Part shown: positions 43,531 to 55,820 of the stretch, in pieces
How positions within the stretch are numbered: position 1 is the first letter of the stretch
Layout of the letters: every line of letters starts with the position of its first letter
Assembly (NCBI GenBank): GCA_024500155.1
Contig: CM044865.1
Location: 30,955,501 to 31,019,500, forward strand
DNA: 64,000 nt
Direction: 5' to 3'
Origin: Chenopodium formosanum
Lineage: Eukaryota > Streptophyta > Magnoliopsida > Caryophyllales > Amaranthaceae
Position numbers and translations under genes: made by a program
Notes under the pieces: model-generated
Told to the model about the DNA's origin: nothing
The model's input: only the letters and a program-made list of their open reading frames with translations
Databases searched by the model: none

Positions 43531-44610
43531 CTATGAGATCTTGAATGAGATTTTGAATACATCGGTGGTATGACCATTTCCTTGACGGTACTTGCAATAA
43601 GAATTGGGATCCCATCTTGAAGATCGCTTTTCTGGCATTGGATCCTCGGTAGGGCCAACAGGTTTGATTAATCCTCGATCATAGAGACGATCAAAAGCAA
43701 CATCATAGGTCATTCCAATGGGTGTGAACTCTCTTTTGGGTTTCTTTTTAGATCCTTGATTATCCATGGCTAAGACACCGTTATGGTCAAAGGTACTAGC
43801 ATTGTTACTAGAGTAGGTGTTTTCGGAAGAAGAAGAATTGTCGATCTTTTATCCTTTCCTGCCATTGTGGTTACTATTGTTAGTAGCCTTTTGCTTAGCG
43901 AGGTCATTTTCGATTTTGATACCGATGTCATAGACGGCCTTGAAAGTATTTAAATTATGTTGATACTTTAAATGCTTTGAATACCTCTCTTGGAGATTCT
44001 TGATAAACATCCTTGCATACTTTTTTCGGTGGGCAACTTAATCATCTTAGCGGAAGTTTCCCTCCACTTATTAAAGAAAGAAGTAAAGCCTTCATTCTCT
44101 TTTTGTCTTAGCATCTCAAGTTTTCTATAGTCGGTTTCCACTTGAATATTACACTTATATCAATCAATGAAAGCGTTTACAATAGCATCACAAGTAGAGG
44201 TTTTCTCTTTATTAGGAAAAAAAAAAGAACCATTGTTGACAAACGGCTTCAAGTGATGAAGAAAACAATGTATGAAATATTTTCTTATTTATTCCCTTAA
44301 TATTTATTATTTTCTCGAACGCTCTTAAGTGGAAGTAAGGATTACTAGTTGCCTTGAATTTACGGATGTCACTGGCATTGAATTTTTGCGGAAGAAACTC
44401 CTTGTTCACTGAGACCCCTTGTGAGCTAATGCCCTGAAATCTATAGTCACTAGATATTTTGCTCAAGCTTTCTTGCATGAGATCCATTCGTTGTTGCCTT
44501 ACAGGGTCATTGACTTAAAGGGATATACTCTTCATTAATTCAGTTAGGTTGGCCACATCCTTCTTGAGTTCATTAACTTCTTCCTGAGACGTCATTATCT
44601 TCTTAGCCAT
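43531..44610 (-). pseudogene. Gag of gag-only copy 2
   Basis: Starts at the ATG ending at 44610 (MAKKIMTSQEEVNELKKDV), with a TAA at 44515-44517, then a gag capsid-like block (DIRKFKATSNPYFHLRAFE, VCQQWF). A run of Ts near 44212 shifts the frame. The C-terminal block (43531-43767) holds FTPIGMTYDVAFDRLYD and a damaged zinc-knuckle-like CKYRQGNGHTT. It is not functional. Confidence 0.75.
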
Positions 44611-46227
44611 TCTTTTCCGACTAATTGGTTTGTCAAAGAGTAGTACTTGAACAAAGGTGTTGTCCTTGATTAATCGCCCTTACCACCTTCACCAAGTGTT
44701 GTGGAAAGGAAATTGGGGATGTTTACTGTTACTTATTTGACTCAAACTCTACTCAACATGCAATAGATGGAAGGAGGTTGGAAGAATGAATATTGTGATA
44801 TGGAGAAAGCATCTAGAGAACGGAAAGGTGATGTAGCTAGATTGAAGAATTAGGAATAGAATGTGCCCCCAATTCAAGTGACGGAAAGGACGACTCATGC
44901 ATGAACTTAAGACATGGTCATGGTGTGAAAAGAGTATGTACAAAGTGTGTGCTAAGTCTAGTGAGTTTATGTGACATGTTAAGACTTGTGTCATGACCAT
45001 GTGACTAGACTCAAACAAAGACTAAGTTAAGATCTCATGTATGTGCACTAAACTGGACATGTAGTAGTATTTTAGTCATAACTTTTTATTTGTGACTCTG
45101 ATTGGGACAAAACCAACGCCAAATTAAAGATAAAACTCAGGGATACAGATCCCTTGGTTGTACAACTCGTAACTCTTTCTAGAACTCCGGCTATGACCAA
45201 AACAAGTTGACGTTTGTGCAGTATACGGGAATAAAAATCCGGGTTGACTCAAAGGAACTATGACTCGATTATAGACATATTTATTAGCTAAAATTAATTA
45301 ATCAATTAATTAAGCTAAGTACTTGAATCCTTGGTTTGTTTATTTAAGCATATTCATAATTACAAGTCAAATCAAAAGGTTAGTTTAATCACATGTAAGT
45401 ATGCACAAGAAAATAATGCACAAGTAGTCATATAGTCACGATATGATGCAATGAGTTTGCAACCTAACCATGGCTCTAGTTCACTAAAGTTCGGGATATG
45501 GGTTAGTCAAAGAGAGTCCATGGTTATGATTCCGGATGCACCGCGCGGAAGTCTTACCTTTGGATGGGTTGGTGCGTGTGGATGGGACACCACGAGTTAA
45601 ACTCGCTTCCATGGTTTGGTGAATTCAACAATCTCGGATGTACCCTTAGTTGCAAGGAGCGTTCGATTGGGTAGATGGAGCATGAATTCCTAGAGGATTA
45701 TGTCCATATTTAGAACACATATGGGTTTCAGAAAATAAGGAAAAACTCAATCGGGAAGTAGAACCGAGCAAACAGTGCTATAAAACAAGTCGAAACAAGA
45801 AGGTAGATTTATGGCTTGGTAGTGGAAGAATTTGGCGCGAGAAAATAGCGTCGTCGCCAGACGACAAGCTTGTCGCTTGGCGTCGATGCTAACATTAGGC
45901 GCCGACGCTATTTTCTCATTGCTAATTCCTACATGCCTCATCAGCTTTCAGTTCTTGAATTTTCCAGTTTTTTCGTAGCATTATTTCGATTCTAGTTGTG
46001 AAAGATATTTCCATAGATTCCTACATGTAAATATCCTATGTTTTTTACTCATTACGGATGGTCTTTCCAATGAGAACCTTTTTTATGCTTATGCCAATAA
46101 TGTCAATCAAAATTACGCATATGAAATACTTAGAACTTTTCGAGTCTCATCCACTCATTCTAAATCATTGCCAAAATTAATTTCAGAAATTAAAATAGAA
46201 ATCTTCCCCAGTGGAGTCGCCAAAAAC
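44611..46227 (-). other. Leader and PBS of gag-only copy 2
   Basis: The PBS TGGCGACTCCACTGGGGA (minus, 46205-46222) is five bases from the LTR edge. The leader has no ORF; a cluster of GCGTCG/CGACGC words lies at 45835-45915. The PBS type is common in plant gypsy elements; the tRNA is not assigned. Confidence 0.7.
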
Positions 46228-46887
46228 TTTAGGGAATATTTCAAGCCATCCCACACTTCCCCACTGTGATCATACACTTAAGCATGGAGGCGTCAAAAGG
46301 GAAGGAAGCTAGAGTAAAAGAGTCGCCAACAAGTTTTAGGAACTCGTAAACCGTTCCCAAGGTGAAGGTTACACCCCTATACGATCCAGAAGATCGTTAA
46401 CTCCAATAGATCTGGAACCATGACTGGAAGTTTGGGGATAAAGGTACAAATCCAACCTAAAAGATATTGAACCTACCCTAAAAATAGGCCTATACTTTAT
46501 TCTTCTCGTATTCATGTGCGCTTTCTGACTAACATGCAATCAATAGGTTAACCCTAAACCTATTTAATCTATGTTAGTTGAATATTAATGCACAAATAAA
46601 ACTATTATAGGCGATCACTTGAATTATAATAATATTAACCCTAAACAAGATTATTAATTATCTTCTTAAGCGTGATTTCAAGTACAAATTCCCTTTAAAC
46701 ATGCATAAAATGGGTGATCAAGCAATAACAATAATAACAATCAAGCAACATAATAATAAGCATAATAATAACAATCATAATAATAAACATTACCATAATC
46801 ATATCATTGCTAAAGCATAATAATAGCAAGATCATAGGCATGATACTAACAAGATTAATAACAAATCATAGCATGTCACTAAACAAC
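46228..46887 (-). repeat. 5' LTR fragment of gag-only copy 2
   Basis: Matches 32970-33690 of copy 1. The edge reads TTTAGGG where copy 1 fragments have TGTAGGG. It ends at ACAAC (46883-46887), where copy 3 starts. Confidence 0.8.
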
Positions 46888-48018
46888 TGTAGACACCAAA
46901 AAATGTCTCCCCAAAACGAAACCCGATGATGAACAACCTTTCACAGCTATTATTTGTCGGGTTGAGTATTTAATCTTGGAGTGCTTAAATCCATGTTCTA
47001 TCGAATAAATTTTATAAACCAATCCATTTCCTAGCTCATTTTCCCTATAAATACCCCGCTCCTTTCTACAGTTCGGGGCACCAAATCACTCTCTCTTCCT
47101 CTCATTTACACCAAAAACCATTCTCTTCTCTCTCTGTCTCATATTCTAAGCCTTAAACCTATATTCCTAATTAAACTGTTCTTCCCCTAAGAACTCTAAG
47201 GAGTCCATACTTAACCCGAGGTTCCGTCCTTAAACCAAGGCGTGAAAGGTTCAAATAAATGAGGGTTTGGACCAAATAAAATCTACATTTATTTAATTTA
47301 ATTTTTATTTGATTTATATTTTTTTATTGAAATTACTAACAATTTATTCATGATATAGCAATTTAAAGGAACGCGTGGAATGCGAGTATTTAATTAATTT
47401 AATTACTTTATATTATTTTAATATTGCTAGTATCATTATTAGGGTTATTATTATTATTTAATTTGACTAACGCTATTATTTTTAAATTGCTTTCAATATT
47501 AATGTGTATTATTTTATTATTATGATCACCATATTGCATGTTTCAAGGGAATACGTAATTGAAAATCACGCCTAATAAGATAATTTGGACGACCGGTTTA
47601 GGTTCCTTTTTAATCTTGTTGTTTAATCAAGTGATCACAAATATATTGGATATGTGTTGCATTAATATTCAACCAATTTAGGTTAATAATAGTTTGGAGC
47701 AAATTGAATAATAGATCGCAGGAATTACTTTTCACTATAATAATCGAGTAGAGGCCAATACGGGCGAATGTGACTCCATGACTCAGTCCGTACCATCATC
47801 ACTGGTCAATCGTTGTTACCTTTCATTGTCTCTTAATTGTGGTTGCCTTAAATGATTCGTGAACGGTTTACAAGTTCCTTAAAACCTTGTTGGTGGCTCC
47901 CTACTTTCCTTGTCCCTAATCGTTGTCCCTAATCGTATATGTCAGTTCCCACTTCCTATGAGTGCCAAGCATACTTACAACATGCTTTTACATAGGCGCA
48001 CTTTGAGCGAATTCTATA
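46888..48018 (+). repeat. 5' LTR of gag-only copy 3
   Basis: About 1131 bp from TGTAGACACC to TCTATA (CA expected, so one base changed). TATAAATA at 47046-47053. It is about half the length of the copy 1 LTR and diverged in the middle. Confidence 0.75.
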
Positions 48019-48021
48019 ATT

Positions 48022-49452
48022 TGGCGACTCCACTTGGGAGGATTCTTGGTTATTTAACGATTTGAGTGATCGGTATTTAATTAAGATGAGTGGATGAAAC
48101 TTGAAAGATTCTTGAAAATATCCCTGTGATTAAATTGGCATTTTTACATACACATAGGCGTTTTAACGTCGTATTTCAGGTCTGTCACGTAGGAAAAATT
48201 TGATAACCTGGTCTTGAACGAAGAAAATAGGGGCACCAGTCAGATTTCTTAACTGCCGAGCCACGACAGAACTTGCCGTGTCACGGAGTAGGGAACCGTG
48301 ACGCGGTGTCCAGCACCGTGACACGGTGGATTCTGCCGTGTCGCGATAGTCTTGAAATCCTTCCAATGGCCTTATTTCTCTTCTTAAAGTCAGCTTCCTT
48401 CGATTTTTCTACAAAAACGTGTGTGTTCTACATACATCGTAGCACCGGGGGGTATAAGATCTATCAACCCAAAAACGCTCATGGCAATAAGGGTTCATCC
48501 GAGTTTTTAAATCCACCCAAACCATGGAGTCGAGTTCGATTTCATCACGAACTCGCAAAGCTGCTCGTTGGCATACACCCTAAAGAGAGGCTGCCTTGCT
48601 AACGCGTCAAAACTCTTAACCATGGTACCCTTTTGACCCCAAATAAAACCTGACCATAGTGGAACATAGAACTGTACCTTAGGTTGCGAACTATTCTTTG
48701 AATCATGGTGCCTACGTGTCCTATGTGTGCATATTTGGTCGTTTAGATCCTAACCTTAACGATCTTTCTTTGTCTATGGTGGATTATTTTATGACTAAAA
48801 ATTTCCAATGGACCGTACTCACTTACTAATTAGCACAAACTCTAAAATTGACAAAAAAATAGAACTTATTACCGTGATAGGGCAAAAAACGTCGTGTCAC
48901 GACAATTAGTACCGTGTCACGGCGGCCTGTACCGCACCATGGTGTAGGTTTGCCATGACACGACAGTTGCGCAGCGACACGGTGCCCAAGTTTAAGTCCA
49001 ATCAGCCCCTATTTTGGTCTTCCGTGCTAATTTGGTCCACGTGTCAGTCATTTTGGTTACTGTTCACATGTCTAGCCATATGATCATACCACGAGTCTTA
49101 TAACATCACTTAATCACTCACGAGTCAAGTACAGTCAACAAACTTTGTTTATGTTCCGACTCGAGTCATGCGCCAGGTCGTTTATGATCGTATACTAGGT
49201 TCATGCACCCTTTATTCGTCATAATAAAAAAATGAGTGGAGTTTTCTCACCTCTTTTCAAATGCCTATTTTTTCCCTTCCTTTCCTATCTTGAGCAATAA
49301 GTCAAACAATTAAGTGAATCGTTTTATTTCACAATACTTGGTCAAGAGCATGGGTAGATTAATACGGTTTGAGTCATTACCGCAACAATCTCTTAAATCC
49401 AAGAGGTGTTCAAAGAGAACTTCGCTATCTCCACTTTACTTATAACCTTTCA
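48022..49452 (+). other. PBS and leader of gag-only copy 3, with dyad-rich blocks
   Basis: PBS TGGCGACTCCACTTGGGA at 48022-48039. Two blocks (48255-48350 and 48880-48985) are packed with variants of CCGTGTCACGG and CACCGTGACACGGTG. No credible ORF before gag. Confidence 0.7.
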
Positions 49453-50657
49453 ATGGCCACTAAGGTAGATATTGAGAACATCAACAAATCCATAAAGGTA
49501 CTGTCTGCCATGATGGAAACCCTTACCACTAGGGTCACTACCATGGAGCAAAACAAGGTCATTGTTTCTACCCTTGACAAATTGAAGGAACAAATGATTA
49601 AGAATTCTGAGGATTTCACTTATTTGGAACAGCCTCCCACTTCTTTAGATGTGAAAGACAGGCTCCCTGAAAAATTCTCCACTGCTGATATTCTAAAGTT
49701 CAAGCCTACTGACAATCCAATATTCCATTTGAAGGCGTTCTCTGCAACCATGGCTCTAAAAGGATTGCACGTAACACTCTTCCCTATGGTGTTACCTCTC
49801 TTCTTAGAACATGCTTGTCAACAATGGTTTTATTCTCTAGAGGCTAAGCGTACTGCGACTTGGCAAGATGTCACCGACAGTTTCATAAATCGTTATAAGT
49901 GTAACATTCAAACAAAAATGTCTGAACGTGAACTCTTCATTCTCAAATAGAAAGAGAATGAAGGTTCACCGCTTATCTGTACAGGTGGAGGGAAATGGCT
50001 TCACTCTTGGTAGATTCTCCCAAAGAAAGAGAGATGGTTCGCCTCTTTATTCAAAATCTGACTCACAAATATAGGGAACATCTCAAATATCTTCCACTAA
50101 ACACTTTCGAAGCTATATACGACATCGACATCAATTTCGAGGATGAGCTAATAAAGACTGCTGGTAGTAACAATAATAACACTTGGAAAAACAAGAAGAA
50201 CGACCATCCTTCTTCTTCGTCTTCTAAGCACAAAAATACTACCAACAATATAAGCCAAGTTGATCTCAATGAAGTTATAGGTCTTGACGCTCCATTGCCC
50301 AAGAAAAAAAGAACTTACACTCCTTTAGGAATGGCTTATGATGCGACCTTTGATCGCCTTTACGGTTAAGGCTTGATTACACCTATTGGGCCATTTCAAG
50401 AACTAAAACCTGAAGAAAGGAGCGCCAAATGGAATCCCATCGCCCATTGCAAGTACCATCAAGGAAGAGGCCATACTACTAAGCAATGTTGGAATCTAAA
50501 GGACGCCATTCAAGACTTAGTAGATGCCAACAAACTTCATGTCCTCCAGGTGGCAAGAGGTAATGAAGACAAGGCACACAGCAACCCTTTTGTGCAAGAT
50601 TTCATTCTTTTCTTATTTTTTTTTTATTTCCCTTTCCCCCATACATGTCTATCATAG
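49453..50657 (+). pseudogene. Gag of gag-only copy 3
   Basis: Likely start at the ATG at 49453 (MATKVDIENINKSIKVL). A short coiled coil comes first, then a gag capsid-like domain (DILKFKPTDNPIFHLKAF, HACQQWFYSLEAKR, WQDVTDSFINRYK). A TAG at 49948-49950, a one-base frameshift near 49965 and a TAA at 50367-50369 break it. The C-terminal part has a zinc-knuckle-like CKYHQGRGHTTKQC and DAIQDLVDANKL. It has no protease motif downstream. Confidence 0.8.
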
Positions 50658-50751
50658 GTTATTCTTTGTAGACTCTATTGTGTTTGTTCATTCACCATTC
50701 ACATCAATAAAATGAGCATTGTTCCTTTACATCTCGATCATGTCTTCTTAT

Positions 50752-50795
<44 letters not shown>

Positions 50796-52391
50796 ATTAC
50801 CGAACTAAACAAAAGGTACACCGATGACTTGAGGCACCTTTGCAACCCTGTCATTCCCCTTAAACCATTTTCAATCACATATCCATTTCTTCAACAACCA
50901 CTTTGAGCCTCGTCTGACGGTTGACTTCATTTATTCAACCCACATTCACCTAACCTTGGGATAGGAAGGTGTGAAAAATGTGTAACATTCAGAAAGCGAG
51001 TTTAACTAAAAAAAAAAAAAAAAAGACAATGTCTGAAGGCTAGTGTTCCAATATCTCCGATATGAACACGTCTCAAATTGCGTCTCTTATCGAGTGCTTG
51101 GTATTGTGCCTAAGAAACATTAATACTAAGTGAGTGATGGAACGCATGATCTAAGATTGCCTATATTGATTCAAAAGAATGAAAAAAAAATTCAAAAAAA
51201 AATGTTGAAAATAAACTTGCAAAATTCAAATTCACAATTACACATTTTGGGGATTCTCTCGGGTCTTGAGCCTTGTACCCTTTTCTTCTTTAAACCATCA
51301 AATTAACCACATTACAACCCTTGAAAGACCTCTTTTAGGTGTATTTACACTTGTGCAAAGTTCGGTTAGAGCTACGTTTGGCCTGATTCCTAACGGATAC
51401 ATGGCAACCTCACATTGAGGTGCGGCCACATTCATATGCATAATCAAATTGAAGAATATCCAATGCTTACCCCTATGACCCTATCCATCTAGAGCTAGAA
51501 TTTGGGGCTTAAACCCAAATCATTTAGCCTATCTAGCCTAAAGGGTCACCATTTTAACTCTTCTCACATCTCCTTCCATCACCATAGCTTTTGCAGCCTC
51601 ACCTTAGTATCATTTTCACACACTTCTTTCACACATATATAGCCATATCATCTTTTCCTTAGGAACCCTTTATCGTGAAATCTTATTTCCCCACTGTGCA
51701 TGTTTCATCATCTTTCAAGACAACATTCATTAGAAGAAACATTGTATACTTGCTTAGCTTCTTGACCTGAGCAATATTCATTATTTCATGCATCACATAC
51801 CGTGCTTAGCTCCTTGACCTAAGAAACATTCATTATGCAATACTCATCAATCATTTCATCTAGATACATTCTTGGCTTCCAGACCTAAGTGACGTTTAAG
51901 ATTGCTTCTTTACACCATATATGATTCTTAGCTCCATGATCGAAGTTCATTCATCTATCGTGTCACATGATGTAATTGTCCTTAGCCTCCTGGCCTAAGA
52001 ACATGCATCATGCATAAATTATTTTCATTTTATCTTGCTCAAGGAGGAAGTTCAAAACTTCTTCCCTTTTTCGTTATTTTCTTTTGGGGAAGTTCAAAAA
52101 CTTTTTCTGAATTTTTTATTGAGGGAAGATTGAAAACAAAACATCATTTTTCACATCTTTCTTTTTTGGGAGAAAGTCGGTACACTCTACTCGTCTCATG
52201 ACAAAAATGACGGAAAATTTTTGCTTTTGCATTTTTTGTTGCTTGTGTCTGCACACACACACAACACACACACACACACACACACACAACCATAAGTTAT
52301 ACACATGTCATGTCATGACAAGTCAAACTTGGTTAAGTCAATCAAAGTCTATAAGTGACCCTTGGCAAATTTTATTTTGCAGATCTCAAAT

Positions 52392-52612
52392 ACAGCCCAC
52401 GTCCGGGGACAAGCGAACCATCTACAGCCCACGTTCGGGGACAAGCGGACCATATACAGCCCACGTTCGGGGACAAGCGAACCAATTACAGCCACGTTCA
52501 AAGATAAGTGGACCACCTACAACCCATGTTTGGGGACAAATGAACCATTTACAGACCACGTTTGGGGACAAGCAAACCAACTACAGCCCATGTTTGGGGA
52601 CAATCGAACCAC
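52392..52612. repeat. Seven tandem copies of a 32-bp unit
   Basis: Unit ACAGCCCACGTTCGGGGACA plus AGCGAACCAWYT; starts at 52392, 52424, 52456, 52488, 52519, 52551 and 52583. The fourth is one base short and most diverged. The first three are nearly identical. Confidence 0.93.
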
Positions 52613-52748
52613 CATCATTTCACAGTGCAAGGTTCTCGATACAAAGAGACTTGCAATCTCTCATTAGACAAACTTTTCCTTAAGCTTGGAAAATTGTCGG
52701 TCGTTGCCACCTCTCAAGGCGAATAAGTCAGCGATTATATCATTATCA

Positions 52749-53053
52749 ACTTTCCTCAAGCATGGATAGTATTATCCGGTGGATTTCTTCAAGCATAGAA
52801 AGCTGCCAAAATCATTTGTCGACTTTCCTCAAGCATGAAAAGTATTATTCGGAGGATTTCTTCAAGTATAGAAAACTGCCAAATTCATATGTCAACTTTC
52901 CTCAAGCATGGAAAGTATCATCTGGTAGATTTCTTCAAGCATAGAAAGCTACCAAACTCATCAGACGACTTTCCTTAAGCATGGAAAGTATCTCAACAAA
53001 ACGTCATCCGGTGGATTCCTACAAGCATAGGAAGCTACCAAACTCATTTGTCA
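52749..53053. repeat. Four tandem copies of a 73-bp unit
   Basis: Starts at 52749, 52822, 52895 and 52968, each opening ACTTTCCTCAAGCATG and containing an internal echo TTCTTCAAGCATAGAAA. The last copy carries a 13-bp insertion. Confidence 0.92.
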
Positions 53054-53109
53054 CCGATACAATGGTGTTAGATAAACATTCTATCCCTTTACTATTTTAT
53101 CTGTACAAT

Positions 53110-54750
53110 TGATGAGTGACATTTATGGCACTCATATGGTAGTTTTTAGGATGTTTTCACCTTATTTTTCATGGTTTTCTTTTATGATTTTGGTCTTTTA
53201 TCCTTTAGTTTCTGTATTTTTACTTTCTTCGTGTTTTACTTTCCTTTATGTGGTTTTGTTTGTGTTTTTCTTTTATATTGCTCTTTTTCTTTTCTATTTT
53301 CTATCTTTGGTTACTTTTGTAGGTGCTTAAGGAGTTAGCTTCACAAAGGAACCAAGAGGAGCAAAAAGAGCTAAGAAAAGGAGATTCAAGCCTCTTGGAG
53401 AGGGCTCGAAAAGGGCGCCCAGCATCTACTCATTGCCGCGGGCGCAGGTACTAAGGCCCGCATGCGCGGATAAAGTGCATCGGGATGATGATTTTTGATA
53501 GGAACTCTCCATGCCCTAGCCGCGGTCTAGTTGCGGGCACGGAGAATCTAAAGAGACCGCGGCCCCCCTGTTTTCACTTGTAACAAGGCATCTGTCGCGC
53601 CCTTAGCCGCGGGCGCGGGTTTTTTCCCTGGGGGCGCAGGTCTTGCCCAGATTGCCTGTGGAGTTAGTTATGGGTTTCGTACCCATTTCTCCGCGCCCAC
53701 GGGGTGTTCTTGGAGAGGGCGCAACCGATCGGTTTTTCTTCTTTGTCTATGAATACTCTTGTAAATCCTTTTGAAAGCTAACTTTTAGATAATATTTCAT
53801 TTGCTTAGTTTTTAGATAGAGAAACTAGAGAGTAGTTAGAGAGAAAGTAGAGATTTTAATTCTTGGATTTGATTTGTATTACAACATTGCTTCTTCAATC
53901 AAGTTTGGATTTCTTCTTCATATCAATGAAAGTTTGTGAGATTTCTTCCTTTGAATTTACTTCAATTGCAGTTTTCTTTAATGCTTGAATGCTAGGTTTG
54001 GATTTTGATTTAGTTTTGAGAATTTAGTTGATTGATTAATTTTCCTTTTGATTTAGCTTAAAATAAATATGTTTGTTATTGAATTTATTTTGTCTTTTAA
54101 TTTCACCATGATTAGTGAGTAGATTAGTTGCTAGGGAGGAAGGGAAGCATGCTTGATTGATGATTTTTTCTAGTTGATGATCATTGATTAATTGATTTGT
54201 TGTAATTAAATTGGTTGGCATAGTTGTGCATGTTATTAATTAGACTAGGAGTGATCAACCAATAAGATTAATCTAGATTGCATTGCAAATTTCAATGACA
54301 TGAACCCTTGATTTGAGAATTGCTTAAATTGATTGAATTTGATAGTGATTCTCCTTGCTAAGCATTCATAGTGAACCCTAGTTTGGTTTATAGGATATAA
54401 CCTTTGAATTCCTTTAATTGCAACTATTGTTTATCGCTTACAATGTTTGAATCAATTGAGTTATCTATCAATTAGCATAATCGTTGAGCTTGCATGTGGA
54501 ACCGATATCCCTAGTGTTTAGCATATTGATTGAATTCTTTGATTTGTATTGATTCTTGTTATTCTAGTTACCAACCTCAACTATATATATTCTTCGATTT
54601 AGCTTCACAATAGACTATAGCATAGTTCCTATTCATTCCTTTGGGTTCAACCCTTAACTTACCACATACTTGTATAAGGTTTGTTAAGTGTTTATAAATT
54701 TAGTTTGAACAAGGGAGAACTAGATGACGACCTATTTTTACCCCTTGTAA
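53110..54750 (+). repeat. 5' LTR of the Athila-like element
   Basis: 1641 bp from TGATGAGTGACATTTATGG to CCCCTTGTAA (CA expected at the end). The start has an inverted GAGTG/CACTC pair. GC-rich blocks of GCCGCGGGCGC words at 53405-53725 lie just upstream of a weak TATA-like TATGAATA (53746). ACAAT precedes it as the expected target duplication. Confidence 0.8.
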
Positions 54751-54753
54751 ATA

Positions 54754-54771
54754 TGGCGCCGTTGCCGGGGA
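54754..54771 (+). promoter_or_regulatory. Primer binding site of the Athila-like element (tRNA-Asp type)
   Basis: TGGCGCCGTTGCCGGGGA, the usual Athila/Tat PBS, complementary to the 3' end of plant tRNA-Asp; about three bases after the LTR end. Confidence 0.85.
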
Positions 54772-54892
54772 ATGACATTGGTGCTTTGTTATAGTTTTTT
54801 AGTCTATTTCATTTTTAAAAACCAAAACAAAAAGATTTTTCTCTTTAAGGCTACACTTGTAGCCGTGCTACTAATCATTTCTTTTGAGTTGT

Positions 54893-55820
54893 ATGCATAG
54901 AGCACGTGGTCATTCTCTAGTGCCATTTGATCAAGAGATTGAGAGGACTATTACAAGATTAAGGGTTGCTAGGCGATCTTTGAGCTCTAGCATTTCAAGT
55001 GAAGAAGAACCGCAACAAGAAGAAAAAGCAAGAATGGGAGAGAATCTGAAAGTGGCATGAAAGAATTGGGGATTCCCAGTGCATATAGATTTGAGAGGGG
55101 AATTCCTCCACCTACAACACCGGAAAATGATTTTGAAATTAGGCCGGCTATGATCACTTTGATAGAGAGAGGATAATTTAGTGGAGCCAAGCATGAGAAC
55201 CCGCTAAATTATCTCAAGGAGTTTGAAAAATATTACAATAATATCAAGGTGAACGGAGTTTCCCAAGAATTCATCCGCCTCAGGCTCTTTCCCTTTTCTC
55301 TCATTGGGCGTGCTTTGAAATGGCTAGACAAGGAGGTTAAGCTGAATTCTCTAACGACATGGGACAAGGTTACAAAAGAATTTCTAACCCGTTTCTATCC
55401 ACAAAAGAAAACGACGGAGGCAAGAGCATTGATTCAAGGCTACAAACAAAAGCCAAGTGAGAGCCTCTATGAAGAGTGGGAGAGATATAAGGAGTATCAA
55501 AGGGAGTGTCCTCACTACGGGATTCCAACCTATCAAATTATTCAGATTTTTTATGGAGGCCTAAGTCCCCAAGGCAAGTCATGCCTTTATGGGGGAGCCA
55601 GAGGTCCCATCATGAATAGGACAGAAGAATAAGTTGTAGACATCATTGAGGATGTTGTGAGGTACTATAGAGATTGGAAAGATGGTGAGAGAGAATCAAC
55701 AAGCCAGAGTACCTCTTCGGTGTACTCGGTTGATCATTTATATGCAATCAACAATCTCTCCTCACAAATGACAAACTTGGGGAAGGAAGTGATAACAATC
55801 AAGGAAAAATTAGAGAGTTC
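54893..55820 (+). pseudogene. Athila gag, N-terminal part
   Basis: Opens MHRARGHSLVPFDQEIER at 54893. The frame shifts near 55040. A TAA at 55174-55176 lies before the capsid-like domain, whose frame then runs from NPLNYLKEFEKYYNN through LFPFSLIGRALKWL and TKEFLTRFYP to about 55629, with a TAA at 55630-55632. It breaks off at KEKLES where an LTR enters at 55821. The second half resumes at 59919. Confidence 0.8.

Larger units (their letters stand above)
38869..46887 (-). mobile_element. Gag-only gypsy element, copy 2
   Basis: Minus strand: partial 3' LTR (38869-40151), long noncoding part with tandem repeats (40152-43530), decayed gag (43531-44610), leader, PBS (46205-46222) and partial 5' LTR (46228-46887) interrupted by copy 3. 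No protease, RT or integrase sequence is present in the 6-kb interior. This matches terminal-repeat elements that keep only gag (TR-GAG type). Confidence 0.75.
46888..53109 (+). mobile_element. Gag-only gypsy element, copy 3, inserted head-on into copy 2
   Basis: Plus strand: 5' LTR, PBS, leader, decayed gag, noncoding part with tandem repeats. It enters the copy 2 LTR in opposite orientation. No 3' LTR is seen; an Athila LTR starts at 53110. No pol sequence in 6.2 kb. Confidence 0.75.
50658..53109 (+). other. Noncoding 3' part of gag-only copy 3
   Basis: An A39 tract at 50754-50792, an (AC)n run at 52252-52289 and two clear tandem arrays (listed separately). Several stretches match copy 2 in reverse. 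No pol, no 3' LTR. Confidence 0.7.

Noticed and set aside
52392..53053. Tandem arrays as a CRISPR.
   Set aside because: Head-to-tail repeats without unique spacers, in a plant retrotransposon.
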